Positions 1-8,146 of a stretch of DNA of 64,000 bases are shown here, piece by piece. The notes under the pieces are model-generated. The model saw only the letters and a list, made by a program, of their open reading frames with translations. It was not told the DNA's origin and did not search any database. The DNA comes from Gammaproteobacteria bacterium (lineage in GTDB: Bacteria > Pseudomonadota > Gammaproteobacteria > Ga0077536). Location of the stretch: contig JADLGE010000031.1 in the NCBI GenBank assembly GCA_020849475.1, forward strand, positions 1 to 64,000. The letters run 5' to 3'. The translations under genes and the position numbers were made by a program. How positions within the stretch are numbered: position 1 is the first letter of the stretch; every line of letters starts with the position of its first letter.

Positions 1-1047
1 CGCACTGTCCATCGGCCAGTTGTCGCCGTCCGAGGCCTGCGCGGCGTAGATGTTCCAGTCTTCGCGCGGATAGCGCGCGGCGATGATGCGGTCCATGAGA
101 TCGAGCGCGGTCGAGACCAAGGTGCCACCGGTGTCGCGCGACTGAAAGAACTCCTGTTCATCAACCTCCTGCGCAGCCGTGTGATGGCGGATGAACACCA
201 CCTGGATGTGCTCATAGGTGTTGTGCAGGAAGTGATAGAGCAACATGAAGAAGCGCTTGGCGATGTCCTTGCGCTGCTCGTCCATCGAACCCGAGACGTC
301 CATGAGGCAGAACATCACGGCCTGGGTGCAGGGCTTGGGGCGTGTCACGCGGTTGCGATAGCGCAGATCGAATTCATCGAGAAACGGCACCCTGCCAATG
401 CGTTTTTCGAGTGACTCGATGGCGGCGCGCAGTTGGCTGCGCTCGGCGGCATCACCGCTGTGGGCAAGGCGTTCTTCGAGCTCCGCAAGCTCGGCTCTGA
501 GCGGCCCGCGCAGCGCCGTGCGGCGCGCCAGTGCGCCGCTCAGCGAGCGCACGATGTCGATATTGCTCGGCACGCCGTCGTGGGTGTGGCCGGCGCGCAC
601 GCTTTGTTCTTCAACGAGGGTGTGGATGCGGGTTTTGTTGAGGTTGGGCAGCGCGAGATCCTCGAAGAACAGGTCCATGAATTCGTCGCGGGTCAGGGTG
701 AAGGTGAAGTCGTCCTCGCCTTCACCACCGTCGCTGGCGTCGCTGCCTTGACCGTCACCACCGCCGGAGGGTCGTTCGATGGTATCGCCGGCCACGAATT
801 CGCGGTTGCCGGGATGCACACCCTGGCGCCAGCCGCCGCTGCCGTAATGAAATTCGGGCTCGGCGATGTCGCGTCGCGGTATGCGCACTTCGCCGCCGCT
901 CGCGACATCGGTGATGGAGCGCCCGGCGATAGATTCGGCAATCGCCTGCTTGATCTGCTCCTTGTAGCGCCGGATGAAGCGCTGCCGGTTCTGGGCGCTT
1001 TTGTGCCGCCCGTTCAGTCGTCGGTCTATGAGCTGGGTGGTGGCCAT
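1..1047 (-). CDS. yeaH: YeaH/YhbH family protein (DUF444), 3' end cut by window edge
   Basis: The protein is the partner of the PrkA/YeaG kinase in a conserved stress and nitrogen-starvation operon; its biochemical role is not established. From the ATG it reads [13 protein letters not shown], then a basic stretch with [13 protein letters not shown], a Gly/Asp-rich linker, the block [13 protein letters not shown], and a von Willebrand A-like segment with the MIDAS-type motif MDVSGSMDE, followed by [12 protein letters not shown] and [12 protein letters not shown]. These blocks follow E. coli YeaH in the same order. About 349 of the roughly 420-430 codons usual for the family are present; the C-terminus lies left of the window. 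It starts 25 bases after the prkA stop on the same strand, so co-transcription is likely. A SpoVR/YcgB gene often follows this pair and may lie just outside the window (inference). Confidence 0.93.
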   Translation of the reverse strand, partial: MATTQLIDRRLNGRHKSAQNRQRFIRRYKEQIKQAIAESIAGRSITDVASGGEVRIPRRDIAEPEFHYGSGGWRQGVHPGNREFVAGDTIERPSGGGDGQGSDASDGGEGEDDFTFTLTRDEFMDLFFEDLALPNLNKTRIHTLVEEQSVRAGHTHDGVPSNIDIVRSLSGALARRTALRGPLRAELAELEERLAHSGDAAERSQLRAAIESLEKRIGRVPFLDEFDLRYRNRVTRPKPCTQAVMFCLMDVSGSMDEQRKDIAKRFFMLLYHFLHNTYEHIQVVFIRHHTAAQEVDEQEFFQSRDTGGTLVSTALDLMDRIIAARYPREDWNIYAAQASDGDNWPMDSA

Positions 1048-1072
1048 GGCCTGGTCAAATCCCTCGCTGACA

Positions 1073-2995
1073 TCACGACGACTTGCGCACGCGCAAATAC
1101 CATTCCGACAGCAGCCGCACCTGCTTCTCGGTGTAGCCCTTGGCGGTCATGCGCTCGACGAAGTCGCGGTGCTTCTGCTGATCGTCGGTCGACGACTTGG
1201 CGTTGAAGGAGATGACCGGCAGCAGCTCCTCGGTATTGGAGAACATCTTCTGTTCAATCACCTCACGCAGCTTCTGGTAGCTGGTCCAGGACGGGCTCTG
1301 GCCACCATTGGCGGCGCGGGCGCGCAGGGTGAAGTTGACGATTTCGTTGCGGAAGTCCTTGGGGTTGCTGATGCCCGCCGGTTTCTCGATGCGTTCGAGT
1401 TCGGCATTCAGCCCGGCGCGATCGACCATCTCGCCGGTGTCCGGGTCGCGATACTGTTCGTCCTGTATCCAGTAGTCGGCGTAGGTCACGTAGCGATCGA
1501 AAATGTTCTGCCCGTACTCGGAGTAGGACTCTAGATAGGCGGTCTGGATCTCCTTGCCGATGTATTCGGCATAGCGGCGCGCGAGATAGCCCTTGATGAA
1601 GGCGATGTATTTCTCTTCGATTTCACGCGGGAACTGCTCCTGCACTATCTGCTGTTCCAGCACGTAGAGCAGATGCACCGGGTTGGCGGCGACTTCGCCG
1701 TGGTCGAAGTTGAAGACCTTGGACAGCACCTTGTAGGCGAAGCGCGTCGACAGCCCGCTCATGCCTTCGTTGACGCCGGCGAAGTCGCGGTATTCCTGGT
1801 AGCTCTTGGCCTTGGGGTCGATGTCTTTGAGATTCTCGCCGTCGTAGATACGCAGCTTTGATTCAAGTGAAGAATTCTCTGGCTCGGCGAGCCGCGACAA
1901 TACTGCGAAGCTCGCCATCATCTCCAGGGTGCCGGGCGCACAGGGCGCGTTGGCGAGCGTGGAATTGGCGAGCAGCTTTTCATAGATGCGCACTTCCTCG
2001 GAAACACGCAGGCAGTAGGGCACCTTGACGATATAGATACGATCCAGAAACGCTTCGTTGTTGCGATTGTTGCGGAACGCCTGCCATTCCGATTCGTTGG
2101 AATGGGCAAGGATGAGGCCGTCGAAGGGGATCGCGGCGAGGCCTTCAGTGCCTTTGAAGTTGCCTTCCTGGGTGGCGGTCAGGAGTGGATGCAGCACCTT
2201 GATGGGCGCTTTGAACATTTCGACGAATTCCAGCAGGCCCTGGTTGGCCAGGCACAGGCCGCCCGAGTAGGAATAGGCGTCGGCGTCGTGCTGGGCGTAA
2301 CGTTCGAGCTTACGGATATCGACCTTGCCGACCAGCGACGAGATGTCCTGGTTGTTTTCATCGCCGGGCTCGGTCTTGGCGATCGCCAACTGGCGCAGCA
2401 CCGAAGGCCGCAGACGGACCACCGTGAATTTCGAAATGTCGCCGTCGAATTCCGCCAGGCGTTTGACCGCCCAGGGCGACATGAGGCCGGTCAGGCGTCG
2501 TGCAGGAATGCCGTATTCGGCTTCGAGCAGCGCGCCATCCTTGTCGGGATGGAACAGTCCCAATGGCGATTCGTTGATGGGCGAACCTTTCAAAGCGTAG
2601 ATGGGGCACTCTTCCATCAGCACTTTCAGTTTCTCTGCCAGCGAGGATTTGCCGCCCACGACCGGGCCGAGCAGGTAGAGGATCTGTTTCTTTTCTTCCA
2701 GGCCCTGCGCGGCATGCTTGAAGAAGGCGACGATCTTTTCGACCGTTTCTTCCATGCCATAGAAATCCCGGAAGGCCGGATAGATGCGCAGCACCTTGTT
2801 GGAGAAGATGCGTGACAGGCGTGGCTCCTGACGGGTGTCTACCAAGGCAGGTTCGCCGATGGCATGCAGCATGCGCTCGGCGGGCGTGGCGTAGGTCGCG
2901 GGATCTTTGCGACATAGCTCCAGGTATTCGATGAGGGAAAGTTCTTCCTGGACCGTCGCGGCGTAGCGATGGAGGTAGTGATCAAAGATGCTCAT
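1073..2995 (-). CDS. prkA: PrkA family serine protein kinase (YeaG)
   Basis: PrkA/YeaG proteins carry an AAA+-like N-terminal domain and a C-terminal kinase-like region and act in starvation and stress responses with YeaH. The chosen start gives 640 residues beginning [18 protein letters not shown], which matches the length and N-terminus of E. coli YeaG (about 644 residues, MNIFDHY). The P-loop is GPVVGGKSS near residue 110, and the block LAHSNESEW that is typical of PrkA is present in the middle. An upstream in-frame ATG at 3064, behind a GGAGA ribosome site, would add 23 residues; the internal start has GAGGAG nine bases upstream and agrees better with the family. The gene is first in an operon with yeaH and has a candidate sigma-54 promoter about 290 bases upstream. 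Confidence 0.95.
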   Translation of the reverse strand: MSIFDHYLHRYAATVQEELSLIEYLELCRKDPATYATPAERMLHAIGEPALVDTRQEPRLSRIFSNKVLRIYPAFRDFYGMEETVEKIVAFFKHAAQGLEEKKQILYLLGPVVGGKSSLAEKLKVLMEECPIYALKGSPINESPLGLFHPDKDGALLEAEYGIPARRLTGLMSPWAVKRLAEFDGDISKFTVVRLRPSVLRQLAIAKTEPGDENNQDISSLVGKVDIRKLERYAQHDADAYSYSGGLCLANQGLLEFVEMFKAPIKVLHPLLTATQEGNFKGTEGLAAIPFDGLILAHSNESEWQAFRNNRNNEAFLDRIYIVKVPYCLRVSEEVRIYEKLLANSTLANAPCAPGTLEMMASFAVLSRLAEPENSSLESKLRIYDGENLKDIDPKAKSYQEYRDFAGVNEGMSGLSTRFAYKVLSKVFNFDHGEVAANPVHLLYVLEQQIVQEQFPREIEEKYIAFIKGYLARRYAEYIGKEIQTAYLESYSEYGQNIFDRYVTYADYWIQDEQYRDPDTGEMVDRAGLNAELERIEKPAGISNPKDFRNEIVNFTLRARAANGGQSPSWTSYQKLREVIEQKMFSNTEELLPVISFNAKSSTDDQQKHRDFVERMTAKGYTEKQVRLLSEWYLRVRKSS

Positions 2996-3280
2996 GCGGC
3001 CGTACTCCTCGCCCACGATAGGGGCACTGTGGGGCCAGACACTCGGCGATGGCGGATCAGTCATCGCTGTTCTCCATTTGGAATTTGAAATTGAGCAAAG
3101 GTCATGCCAAGGAATGAAATGCGCAGGGTGGGCACTCGCAAGGTGCGGCACGCCCGCGTGGGGCGGCAGAAATGAGGCGCGAGGGGGCTCGTGATGTGCG
3201 GAATTTTGAGTCGGTTCACGTGCGTGTGACGGTCCTCTGCAAAGCCGAAGCTCTCCAGAGAAAAAGTAGCACCAGGGCAG

Positions 3281-3297
3281 TGCAAAAGATGCACCAG
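3281..3297 (-). promoter_or_regulatory. candidate sigma-54 (RpoN) promoter upstream of prkA-yeaH
   Basis: Read on the minus strand the site is CTGGTGCATCTTTTGCA. The invariant GG (-24) and GC (-12) are separated by exactly ten bases, and the -12 half is a perfect TTGCA; the -24 half matches the consensus YTGGCACG at five of eight positions. It lies 284 bases upstream of the chosen prkA start and no other gene lies between. E. coli yeaGH is known to be RpoN/NtrC dependent, which supports the assignment. This is a pattern match without transcript data. Confidence 0.5.
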
Positions 3298-3368
3298 CGC
3301 CCGCATGAATTTGAGATATGAATCACTTGCGCGCGTGAAGCGCGGTCAATTGCGAGCTTTTGAAGAGA

Positions 3369-3399
3369 CTTGCGCACCGCCGACGGGCGGTGCGGCAAG
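3369..3399. repeat. strong hairpin in the prkA upstream region
   Basis: CTTGC-GCACCGCC, a GACG loop and GGCGGTGC-G-GCAAG form a 13-base-pair stem with one bulged G. A run of A follows on the plus strand, so there is no terminator U-tract in either useful direction. It lies upstream of the candidate sigma-54 promoter, where enhancer-binding proteins act, but it does not match the spacing of an NtrC box. The role is unknown. Confidence 0.5.
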
Positions 3400-3443
3400 T
3401 AAAAAAGGAAGGAGGGAGCGCGCTGCCGTCGTGCGTTGCGGCC

Positions 3444-3610
3444 CTAGCAGCCGGTCTGACTTAGGACGAATCTGCTGCGGTGATGGGATAGCGGTCCATA
3501 TGTGCGCGCCTTCTCGTTAAATAGCCCCACTATTCGCCTCGAATGCGCACACATCCGTCCTCGCTTTCCCACCACCTCGTGACGATTCCCTAAGTCCGGC
3601 AGGCTGCTAG
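3444..3610. mobile_element. MITE-like 167-bp imperfect palindrome
   Basis: The element begins and ends with CTAG and is symmetric about base 3527. The outer arms are CTAGCAGCC....GACTTAGG on the left and its inverted counterpart CCTAAGTC....GGCTGCTAG on the right. Homology between the arms continues inward through GAATC, GGTGATGGGATAGCG and ATGTGCGC (with their complements), and the centre is AATAG-CCCCA-CTATT. It has no coding capacity. The shape (short, non-coding, terminal inverted repeats, CTAG ends that could be target duplication) fits a miniature inverted-repeat element; a large REP or bidirectional terminator hairpin is the alternative. Its right-hand CTAG contains the stop codon of the Rieske gene. 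No transposase lies in the window. Confidence 0.6.
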
Positions 3611-4851
3611 CCGCCGCGGTATTCTTCGAGCGGCGGCATGCCGAGGGCGCTGCGGTAGTTGTTGTGGAAATGATGCAGCGCCGGCTCGTTACGCCCGAAC
3701 AGGAAGTGATCAATTTTGCCGCTGTTGGCGGCCGACTGGGTCTTGGTGCCCATGTAATAGTCTTCGTGTTCGACCGTGCTGACGAACAGTTCCAGCACCG
3801 CGCTGACGTCCAGGTCCATCGGCGCGCTGGTGTTGGTGGCGTCGTAGATGTTTTCGTTGGTGACAGCGTTGACCTTGTCGGCCGGTGGCACGAACTGCTG
3901 CACCTGCGGCACACGGTAGTGCGACACCCGTGACAAGGACTGGCCGATTTCCTTGCGGTTCGGATAGATTCGCACCAGCACCGCCATGCTCGTGAGAAAC
4001 ACTATCTGCACGTTGGGAAACAGGTAATACGCAACGGCGCCGGCATAGGGCAGGCTCCATTGCTCTTCGGGCTGCTGACGCATGATGTCGAGATATTTGT
4101 TCGCGAGGCACAGCCGATGGTGCCGACCGTATTCCTTGTAGCTCAAGGTATCGCCATGCAGGAGATTGGCGAGCGTGTTGCTGTGCAGTGAATTGAAATG
4201 GTAGACCTCGCCAAAGGTGTCGTTGGCAATCTTCCAGTTGAGCGGCTTGTCGAGCACCGACTCGCCCTGGTACTCGCAGCGATGCAGTTCCCAGGCGGCG
4301 AGTTCGGCCGCCAGCTCCTCGCCGAGCAGGGCGTCGATGTCGAGCGTGCCGTTGACCTGCGGATGCACGAACAGCAGGCCGTACTTTTCTTCCGAAGGCA
4401 GCTCGATGAGGCCGTTGCAGTTCTTGTCTATCTTGCCGAACTGGTCACTCTGGCGCACGCCGAGCAGGCGGCCGTCGTTGGCGAAGGTCCAGCCGTGGAA
4501 GGGGCAGGTGAAGCGGTTCTTGTCGCCATGGGCCTCGGTGGTGAGTTCCGCGCCGCGGTGGCGGCAGGCGTTGACGAACGCATGGAACTGGCCGTGTTCG
4601 TCGCGCGTCGCCAATATCGGCACGCCGAAATCATTCATGGTCATGTAGCTGCCGGGCTTGGGCAGTTCGCCCGACATGCCGAGCACCTGCGGGTGGTTCT
4701 TGAAGAACGCTTCCCACTCACGCTCGGCGAGCGCCTTGTCGGTATAGGTCGAAGTCGGATTGACGACGATGCGTCCGGCGTCGGCGGTGCGCTTGTTATC
4801 GAGGTGATCCAACAACTCTTTGATGATTTCTATCTGCATGGACTGCTGCAT
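3607..4851 (-). CDS. Rieske 2Fe-2S ring-hydroxylating oxygenase, alpha subunit
   Basis: This is a terminal oxygenase subunit that would accept electrons from a reductase and hydroxylate or demethylate an unidentified substrate. The Rieske cluster ligands are C96-x-H98 and C116-xx-H119 (motif CRHRG...CPFHGW). The mononuclear iron site is N210-D-TFG-E215-VY-H218-xxxx-H223, with D364 (HEDYY) the likely third ligand. The residue that bridges the Rieske and iron sites is Glu215 instead of the usual Asp, as described for the carnitine monooxygenase CntA subgroup. Length (414) is normal for the family. No reductase or beta subunit lies nearby. A TetR regulator is encoded 42 bases upstream on the same strand and may control it. 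The stop codon TAG comes from the adjoining palindromic element. Confidence 0.88.
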   Translation of the reverse strand: MQQSMQIEIIKELLDHLDNKRTADAGRIVVNPTSTYTDKALAEREWEAFFKNHPQVLGMSGELPKPGSYMTMNDFGVPILATRDEHGQFHAFVNACRHRGAELTTEAHGDKNRFTCPFHGWTFANDGRLLGVRQSDQFGKIDKNCNGLIELPSEEKYGLLFVHPQVNGTLDIDALLGEELAAELAAWELHRCEYQGESVLDKPLNWKIANDTFGEVYHFNSLHSNTLANLLHGDTLSYKEYGRHHRLCLANKYLDIMRQQPEEQWSLPYAGAVAYYLFPNVQIVFLTSMAVLVRIYPNRKEIGQSLSRVSHYRVPQVQQFVPPADKVNAVTNENIYDATNTSAPMDLDVSAVLELFVSTVEHEDYYMGTKTQSAANSGKIDHFLFGRNEPALHHFHNNYRSALGMPPLEEYRGG

Positions 4852-4893
4852 CGGATGACTCCTTTTCTCGGCGGGGGCGTTGGTTGTGCGAGG

Positions 4894-5559
4894 CTAACGG
4901 GTGGTGGTCAGTGCCGCGATGTTGTTCACGAGCACGGTTTGAAAGCTGTCGGAGGCATCGGCGGCGAGCGTGATGTAGATGTCCACCAGTGCGATGCGAC
5001 GAAATTCCTGCAGCGAGATCTGGGCGAAAGCCCATTCCCGGCAGGTGGTGCGAAAGCTGCGCAGTATCAATTCGCCGAGCAGCGCCGGCGCGATGCGGCC
5101 CCGGAGCAGGCGCGCGGCCTGACAGGCCAGCACGCCGTCGGTCGCCATGCGCTCACCCCAGGCATAGATCTGGGTGACCTTGTCGTGATGGGCGCCGCTC
5201 TGATTGAGGTATTCCACCGCCAGAAAGGCGGAGCGGTAGTAGTTCTCGTCTTCGGCGAACAGGGCGGTGGAGATCTCCGCCACCGCGCCGGCGCGCGCCA
5301 GCGGCTCGCCGATATCACGGTCACGGATGCGCGCTTCGATTTCCGTCAGCACTTCGGCGAACAGCGCGACCAGCACTTCCTCTTTGTTGCCGATGAGGTT
5401 GTAGATGGTCGGCACCGTCACCTCGGCGAGGCGTGCGAGTTCGCGCAGATTGAGCGCTTCGAAGCCATGCACGGTCAGCAGTGCGCGCGCCTGGTCCAGC
5501 AGGCGGTCGCGGCGTTTGCGCATGTTCTGTTCGCGCACGTTGGTGGTCGGGCGGCCCAT
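4894..5559 (-). CDS. TetR family transcriptional regulator
   Basis: This is a 221-residue regulator with an N-terminal helix-turn-helix and a C-terminal ligand domain. The DNA-binding region includes ALLTVHGFEALNLRELA and VTVPTIYNLIGNKEEVL, the standard TetR pattern (residues about 15-60). The start MGRPTTNVREQ is chosen because TetR proteins commonly begin this way; an in-frame ATG at 5577 would add six residues. The C-terminal part has no recognisable ligand signature. It is co-oriented with the Rieske gene and divergent from the azoreductase gene, so either could be its target. The AT-rich intergenic region next to it is the likely operator. Confidence 0.9.
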   Translation of the reverse strand: MGRPTTNVREQNMRKRRDRLLDQARALLTVHGFEALNLRELARLAEVTVPTIYNLIGNKEEVLVALFAEVLTEIEARIRDRDIGEPLARAGAVAEISTALFAEDENYYRSAFLAVEYLNQSGAHHDKVTQIYAWGERMATDGVLACQAARLLRGRIAPALLGELILRSFRTTCREWAFAQISLQEFRRIALVDIYITLAADASDSFQTVLVNNIAALTTTR

Positions 5560-5580
5560 GGCGCGGGAGTCTGGCACGCG

Positions 5581-5610
5581 AAAATAATTTTAACAACGAT
5601 AAAAATATTT
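5581..5610. promoter_or_regulatory. AT-rich divergent promoter/operator between tetR and azoR
   Basis: Thirty bases that are almost pure A/T stand out in this GC-rich DNA. They contain the palindrome AAAATAATTTT (5581-5591) and AAATATTT (5603-5610). The position just upstream of the TetR gene and in front of azoR fits a promoter pair with an autoregulatory operator. No exact operator sequence can be assigned. Confidence 0.45.
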
Positions 5611-5714
5611 CGCAGTGCAGCAGTGACGACCCATGCACGGGACTGCAGGCCTTGCGATGGTGCCGGCGCTGTCGATTGGCATACAGTGGCCGGCACTTGA
5701 AACAGGATGTCCCC

Positions 5715-6347
5715 ATGAGCACCCTTCTCTATATCGAATCCTCGCCGCGCAAGCAGCGCAGCGCCTCCATCGAAGTGGCCCAGGCGTTTCTGGCGGCCTA
5801 CCGTGACAAGCATCCCGATGCGCACATCGATACGCTGGATGTGTGGTCGACGCCGCTGCCGGAGTTCGATGGCGCGGCGCTGGACGCCAAGTACGCCGGC
5901 ATCGCCGGCCAGCCCCTGACCGCGGTGCAGAGCCGCGCGTGGGCGGCGATTCGTGCACTGGCCGCGCGCTTCCAGCGCGCCGAGCGCATCCTCATCGGCG
6001 TGCCGATGTGGAATTTCATGATTCCCTACAAACTGAAACACCTCATTGACTGCGTCAGCCAGAAGGACCTCTTGTTCACCTTCGACGAGCAGGGTTTGAA
6101 CGGCGCGCTCACCGACAGACGCGCGGCGGTGATCTATGCGCGCGGCATCGAATACAGCGCGGGCTCGGGCACGCCGGCCGAGACCTACGACCTGCAACGT
6201 CAGTACCTGGAGCTATGGCTGCGCTTTGTCGGCGTGACGGATATTTCGACGGTGCTGGTGGAAAAGACTTTCTTCGGCCCGGAGGTGGACGGGCCGGCGC
6301 GCGAAGCCGCCAAGCAGGAGGCGCGCGCCATCGCCGCGACCTTCTAG
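5715..6347 (+). CDS. azoR: FMN-dependent NADH-azoreductase (AzoR, flavodoxin-like fold)
   Basis: AzoR enzymes reduce azo dyes and quinones with NADH using FMN. The 210-residue product starts MSTLLYIESSPRKQRSAS, where the ESSPR..RSAS loop is the FMN phosphate-binding site, and carries PMWNFMIPYKLKHLIDC (residues about 94-110), the isoalloxazine-binding block typical of AzoR, as well as YARGIEYS near residue 140. Length agrees with E. coli AzoR (201). It is divergent from the TetR gene, an arrangement often seen for quinone- or electrophile-induced azoreductases; regulation by that TetR is inference. Confidence 0.92.
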   Translation: MSTLLYIESSPRKQRSASIEVAQAFLAAYRDKHPDAHIDTLDVWSTPLPEFDGAALDAKYAGIAGQPLTAVQSRAWAAIRALAARFQRAERILIGVPMWNFMIPYKLKHLIDCVSQKDLLFTFDEQGLNGALTDRRAAVIYARGIEYSAGSGTPAETYDLQRQYLELWLRFVGVTDISTVLVEKTFFGPEVDGPAREAAKQEARAIAATF

Positions 6348-6354
6348 GCGTGAT

Positions 6355-6388
6355 GTCTGCCTCGCCACGCACCGAGTGCGCGGCAGAC
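6355..6388. terminator. hairpin between convergent azoR and SRPBCC genes
   Basis: GTCTGCC (6355-6361) pairs with GGCAGAC (6382-6388) and an inner GCAC-CGA-GTGC stem stacks on it. It lies between two convergent stop codons. There is no U-tract on either side, so it is at best a weak or Rho-assisted bidirectional terminator. Confidence 0.4.
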
Positions 6389-6399
6389 GAAGTGATTTG

Positions 6400-6846
6400 T
6401 CAGTTCGGAATCTCGGGTTCGACCAGCTGCGCAAGCTGGGCCAATGACTCCTGCCAGCCGAGGTAGCACATCTCGAGCGGAATCATGGCCGGGATGCCGG
6501 ACTGTTCCACCTTGAGCTCGGTGCCGCAGGCCACCGCGGTAAGGATGACGGTGGTTTCCATTTCGCCGGGCATGGCCGGGTCATCGAACTTGTCGCTGTA
6601 GCGCAGCCTGTCATTGGGCACGAGTTCGCGATATTCACCGCCGAAGCTGTGGCTCGCGCCCGAACCGAAATGGGTGAACGACATCTTGAAGCGGCCGCCG
6701 ACCCGCAGGTCCTGTTCGTGCACGGTGCAGGTGAAGCCATAGGGCGGGAGCCATTTCGCCAGCGCCGCGGCGTCGACGAAAGCGCGATAGACGCGCTCGG
6801 CCGGCGCGCGCAGCACGCGGTGTAATTTGACGGTGCCAGTGGACAT
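6400..6846 (-). CDS. SRPBCC/AHSA1-like domain protein
   Basis: A 148-residue single-domain protein of the START/Bet v1-like superfamily, which binds hydrophobic ligands in a large cavity. It begins MSTGTVKLHRVLRAPAERVYRAF, followed by KWLPPYGF, the first-helix signature of the AHSA1 branch, and ends with the long C-terminal helix GWQESLAQLAQLVEPEI. The start is supported by AGGAG nine bases upstream; the open frame extends 26 codons further without a better ribosome site. The ligand is unknown. The next gene downstream on this strand is the distant TetR gene, so it is probably monocistronic. Confidence 0.85.
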   Translation of the reverse strand: MSTGTVKLHRVLRAPAERVYRAFVDAAALAKWLPPYGFTCTVHEQDLRVGGRFKMSFTHFGSGASHSFGGEYRELVPNDRLRYSDKFDDPAMPGEMETTVILTAVACGTELKVEQSGIPAMIPLEMCYLGWQESLAQLAQLVEPEIPN

Positions 6847-7054
6847 GCGGGTGTGCTCCTGGAAGATGTAGCGGATTGTAGAAAATCTGGACAGCAAAAC
6901 CGCGTGGTCCAGCGTCGGGCTCATCGAGGCTGGCGCAATCCGGAGTGCTTGCTGCGCACTTCGCCGTCGGCGCGCAGCGGCTCATGGATACGGGTCGCTT
7001 GCGCGCCCGTTACCGTAGGCGGCGATGCCAGCCTGACATCGGCGGGCGGTGGTC

Positions 7055-7504
7055 CTACACCACCTTCTGCCACACCAAGGTGTGCACCGACTTCTCGCCA
7101 TCGTTGCCGCGCATCGGCGGCGTGCGCAGGATCAATTGGTCGCCCTTCAGTTCATAAAAGCGCAATTGATCGTTGCCCGGCCAGTTCGGCACGGTCGCGC
7201 CCAGCACGTGATGGGTGACGGTGTGCGCGCTCGCATCGATTTCAAACGTGCCGAAATAGGCGGTGTAGGTTTGAAACGCGTCGCGGTATTCGGCATCGGT
7301 GACTTCACGTGGATCGCGTGAGCTGAAGGGCGAACGGTCCTCACCCATCAGCTGCGCGGCCATGTTGCCGGCGCTGTCGTAATTGATGCGCCCGATGACC
7401 TTGGCGCCGAGGGGGAAGGGTGCGCGGCCCGAAGCGCGCTCCGAATAGCTTTCAAGCAATTGCCAGGTGCCGATAAAACGCGCGGCATCGGAAGAGTCAG
7501 ACAT
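7055..7504 (-). CDS. lipocalin-like domain protein
   Basis: The 149-residue product starts MSDSSDAARFIGTWQLLESYSE; FIGTWQLLES is the opening motif of the lipocalin-like family that is common in bacteria as a stand-alone domain. Alternating strands follow (GRINYDSAGNMAAQLM, YTAYFGTFEIDASAHTVTHHV, QLRFYELKGDQLILRTP), as expected for a small beta barrel. There is no signal peptide, so it is probably cytoplasmic. Ligand and pathway are unknown. It lies next to another ligand-binding-fold protein (SRPBCC) on the same strand, about 200 bases apart. Confidence 0.8.
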   Translation of the reverse strand: MSDSSDAARFIGTWQLLESYSERASGRAPFPLGAKVIGRINYDSAGNMAAQLMGEDRSPFSSRDPREVTDAEYRDAFQTYTAYFGTFEIDASAHTVTHHVLGATVPNWPGNDQLRFYELKGDQLILRTPPMRGNDGEKSVHTLVWQKVV

Positions 7505-7615
7505 CTCGTGGTTCCTTGCAGACAGACAGAGCGTGGCAATGTGCAGTCAATCGCGCGGCCGTGCAATAATCGCCTCGCTCCGCGGATCGCGCGGCGCCAA
7601 GCCACGGAGTTGCCC

Positions 7616-8143
7616 ATGAAACGCATCGCGATCTTTGCTTCCCTCATTGTCTTGGCCGTCGGCCAGGCGCTGGCCGCCGAACCCGCTGCGCCTTCGACGC
7701 CGTCCGCGGCCAGCGGCAGCGCCGCGCCCGCCGGCGAACACGGTCAGAGCCAGCCGCCCAGCAAGGAAGCCCTGCAACAGGCTTTCGATGGCGCCATGAC
7801 CTGCTCGGCCCTCTCCGCCTTGATCTCCAAGACCGCCAAGCCCGATGAAGTGTGGCGCTGGAAGAACCGCTCGTTCGCCTTCGGCATGCTGGCGGCCAAC
7901 TTCTACGTCAATGCCACGCAGAACAAGCTCTCCAACGAAGACATGGACAACGCGCTGACGTCCTATGCCAATTCGCTGCAGGGCATGTCGCCGACCGAGC
8001 GCGAGCCCTTCGATACCGGCTGCGCGCGCAAGTACGCGCAAATCGACAAGCTGTGTGAAGTCAACCAGTGCCCGAACGCCGCGCCGGGTACGCCGGAATT
8101 CCAGGCGCCGGGCGCCGCGCCAGCGGACAAGCCCGCCAAGTAG
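7616..8143 (+). CDS. secreted hypothetical protein
   Basis: I do not recognise this 175-residue protein. It has a clear Sec signal peptide (MKRIAIFASLIVLAVGQALAA, cleavage near AEP), then a Pro/Ala/Ser-rich linker of about 25 residues, and a helical domain of about 100 residues with four cysteines (MTCSALSALIS, DTGCARKY, KLCEVNQCPN) that could form two disulfides in the periplasm. The C-terminal tail is again Pro/Ala rich. The start has GGAG seven bases upstream. It is divergent from the lipocalin-like gene and convergent with dinB. Confidence 0.8.
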   Translation: MKRIAIFASLIVLAVGQALAAEPAAPSTPSAASGSAAPAGEHGQSQPPSKEALQQAFDGAMTCSALSALISKTAKPDEVWRWKNRSFAFGMLAANFYVNATQNKLSNEDMDNALTSYANSLQGMSPTEREPFDTGCARKYAQIDKLCEVNQCPNAAPGTPEFQAPGAAPADKPAK

Positions 8144-8146
8144 CAC

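Noticed and set aside
3369..3399. hairpin considered as an NtrC binding box
   Set aside because: The arms GCACC and GGTGC are present but separated by ten bases, not the usual five.
4198..5700. 500-codon open frame opposite the Rieske and TetR genes
   Set aside because: It spans two real genes on the other strand and has no family signature.
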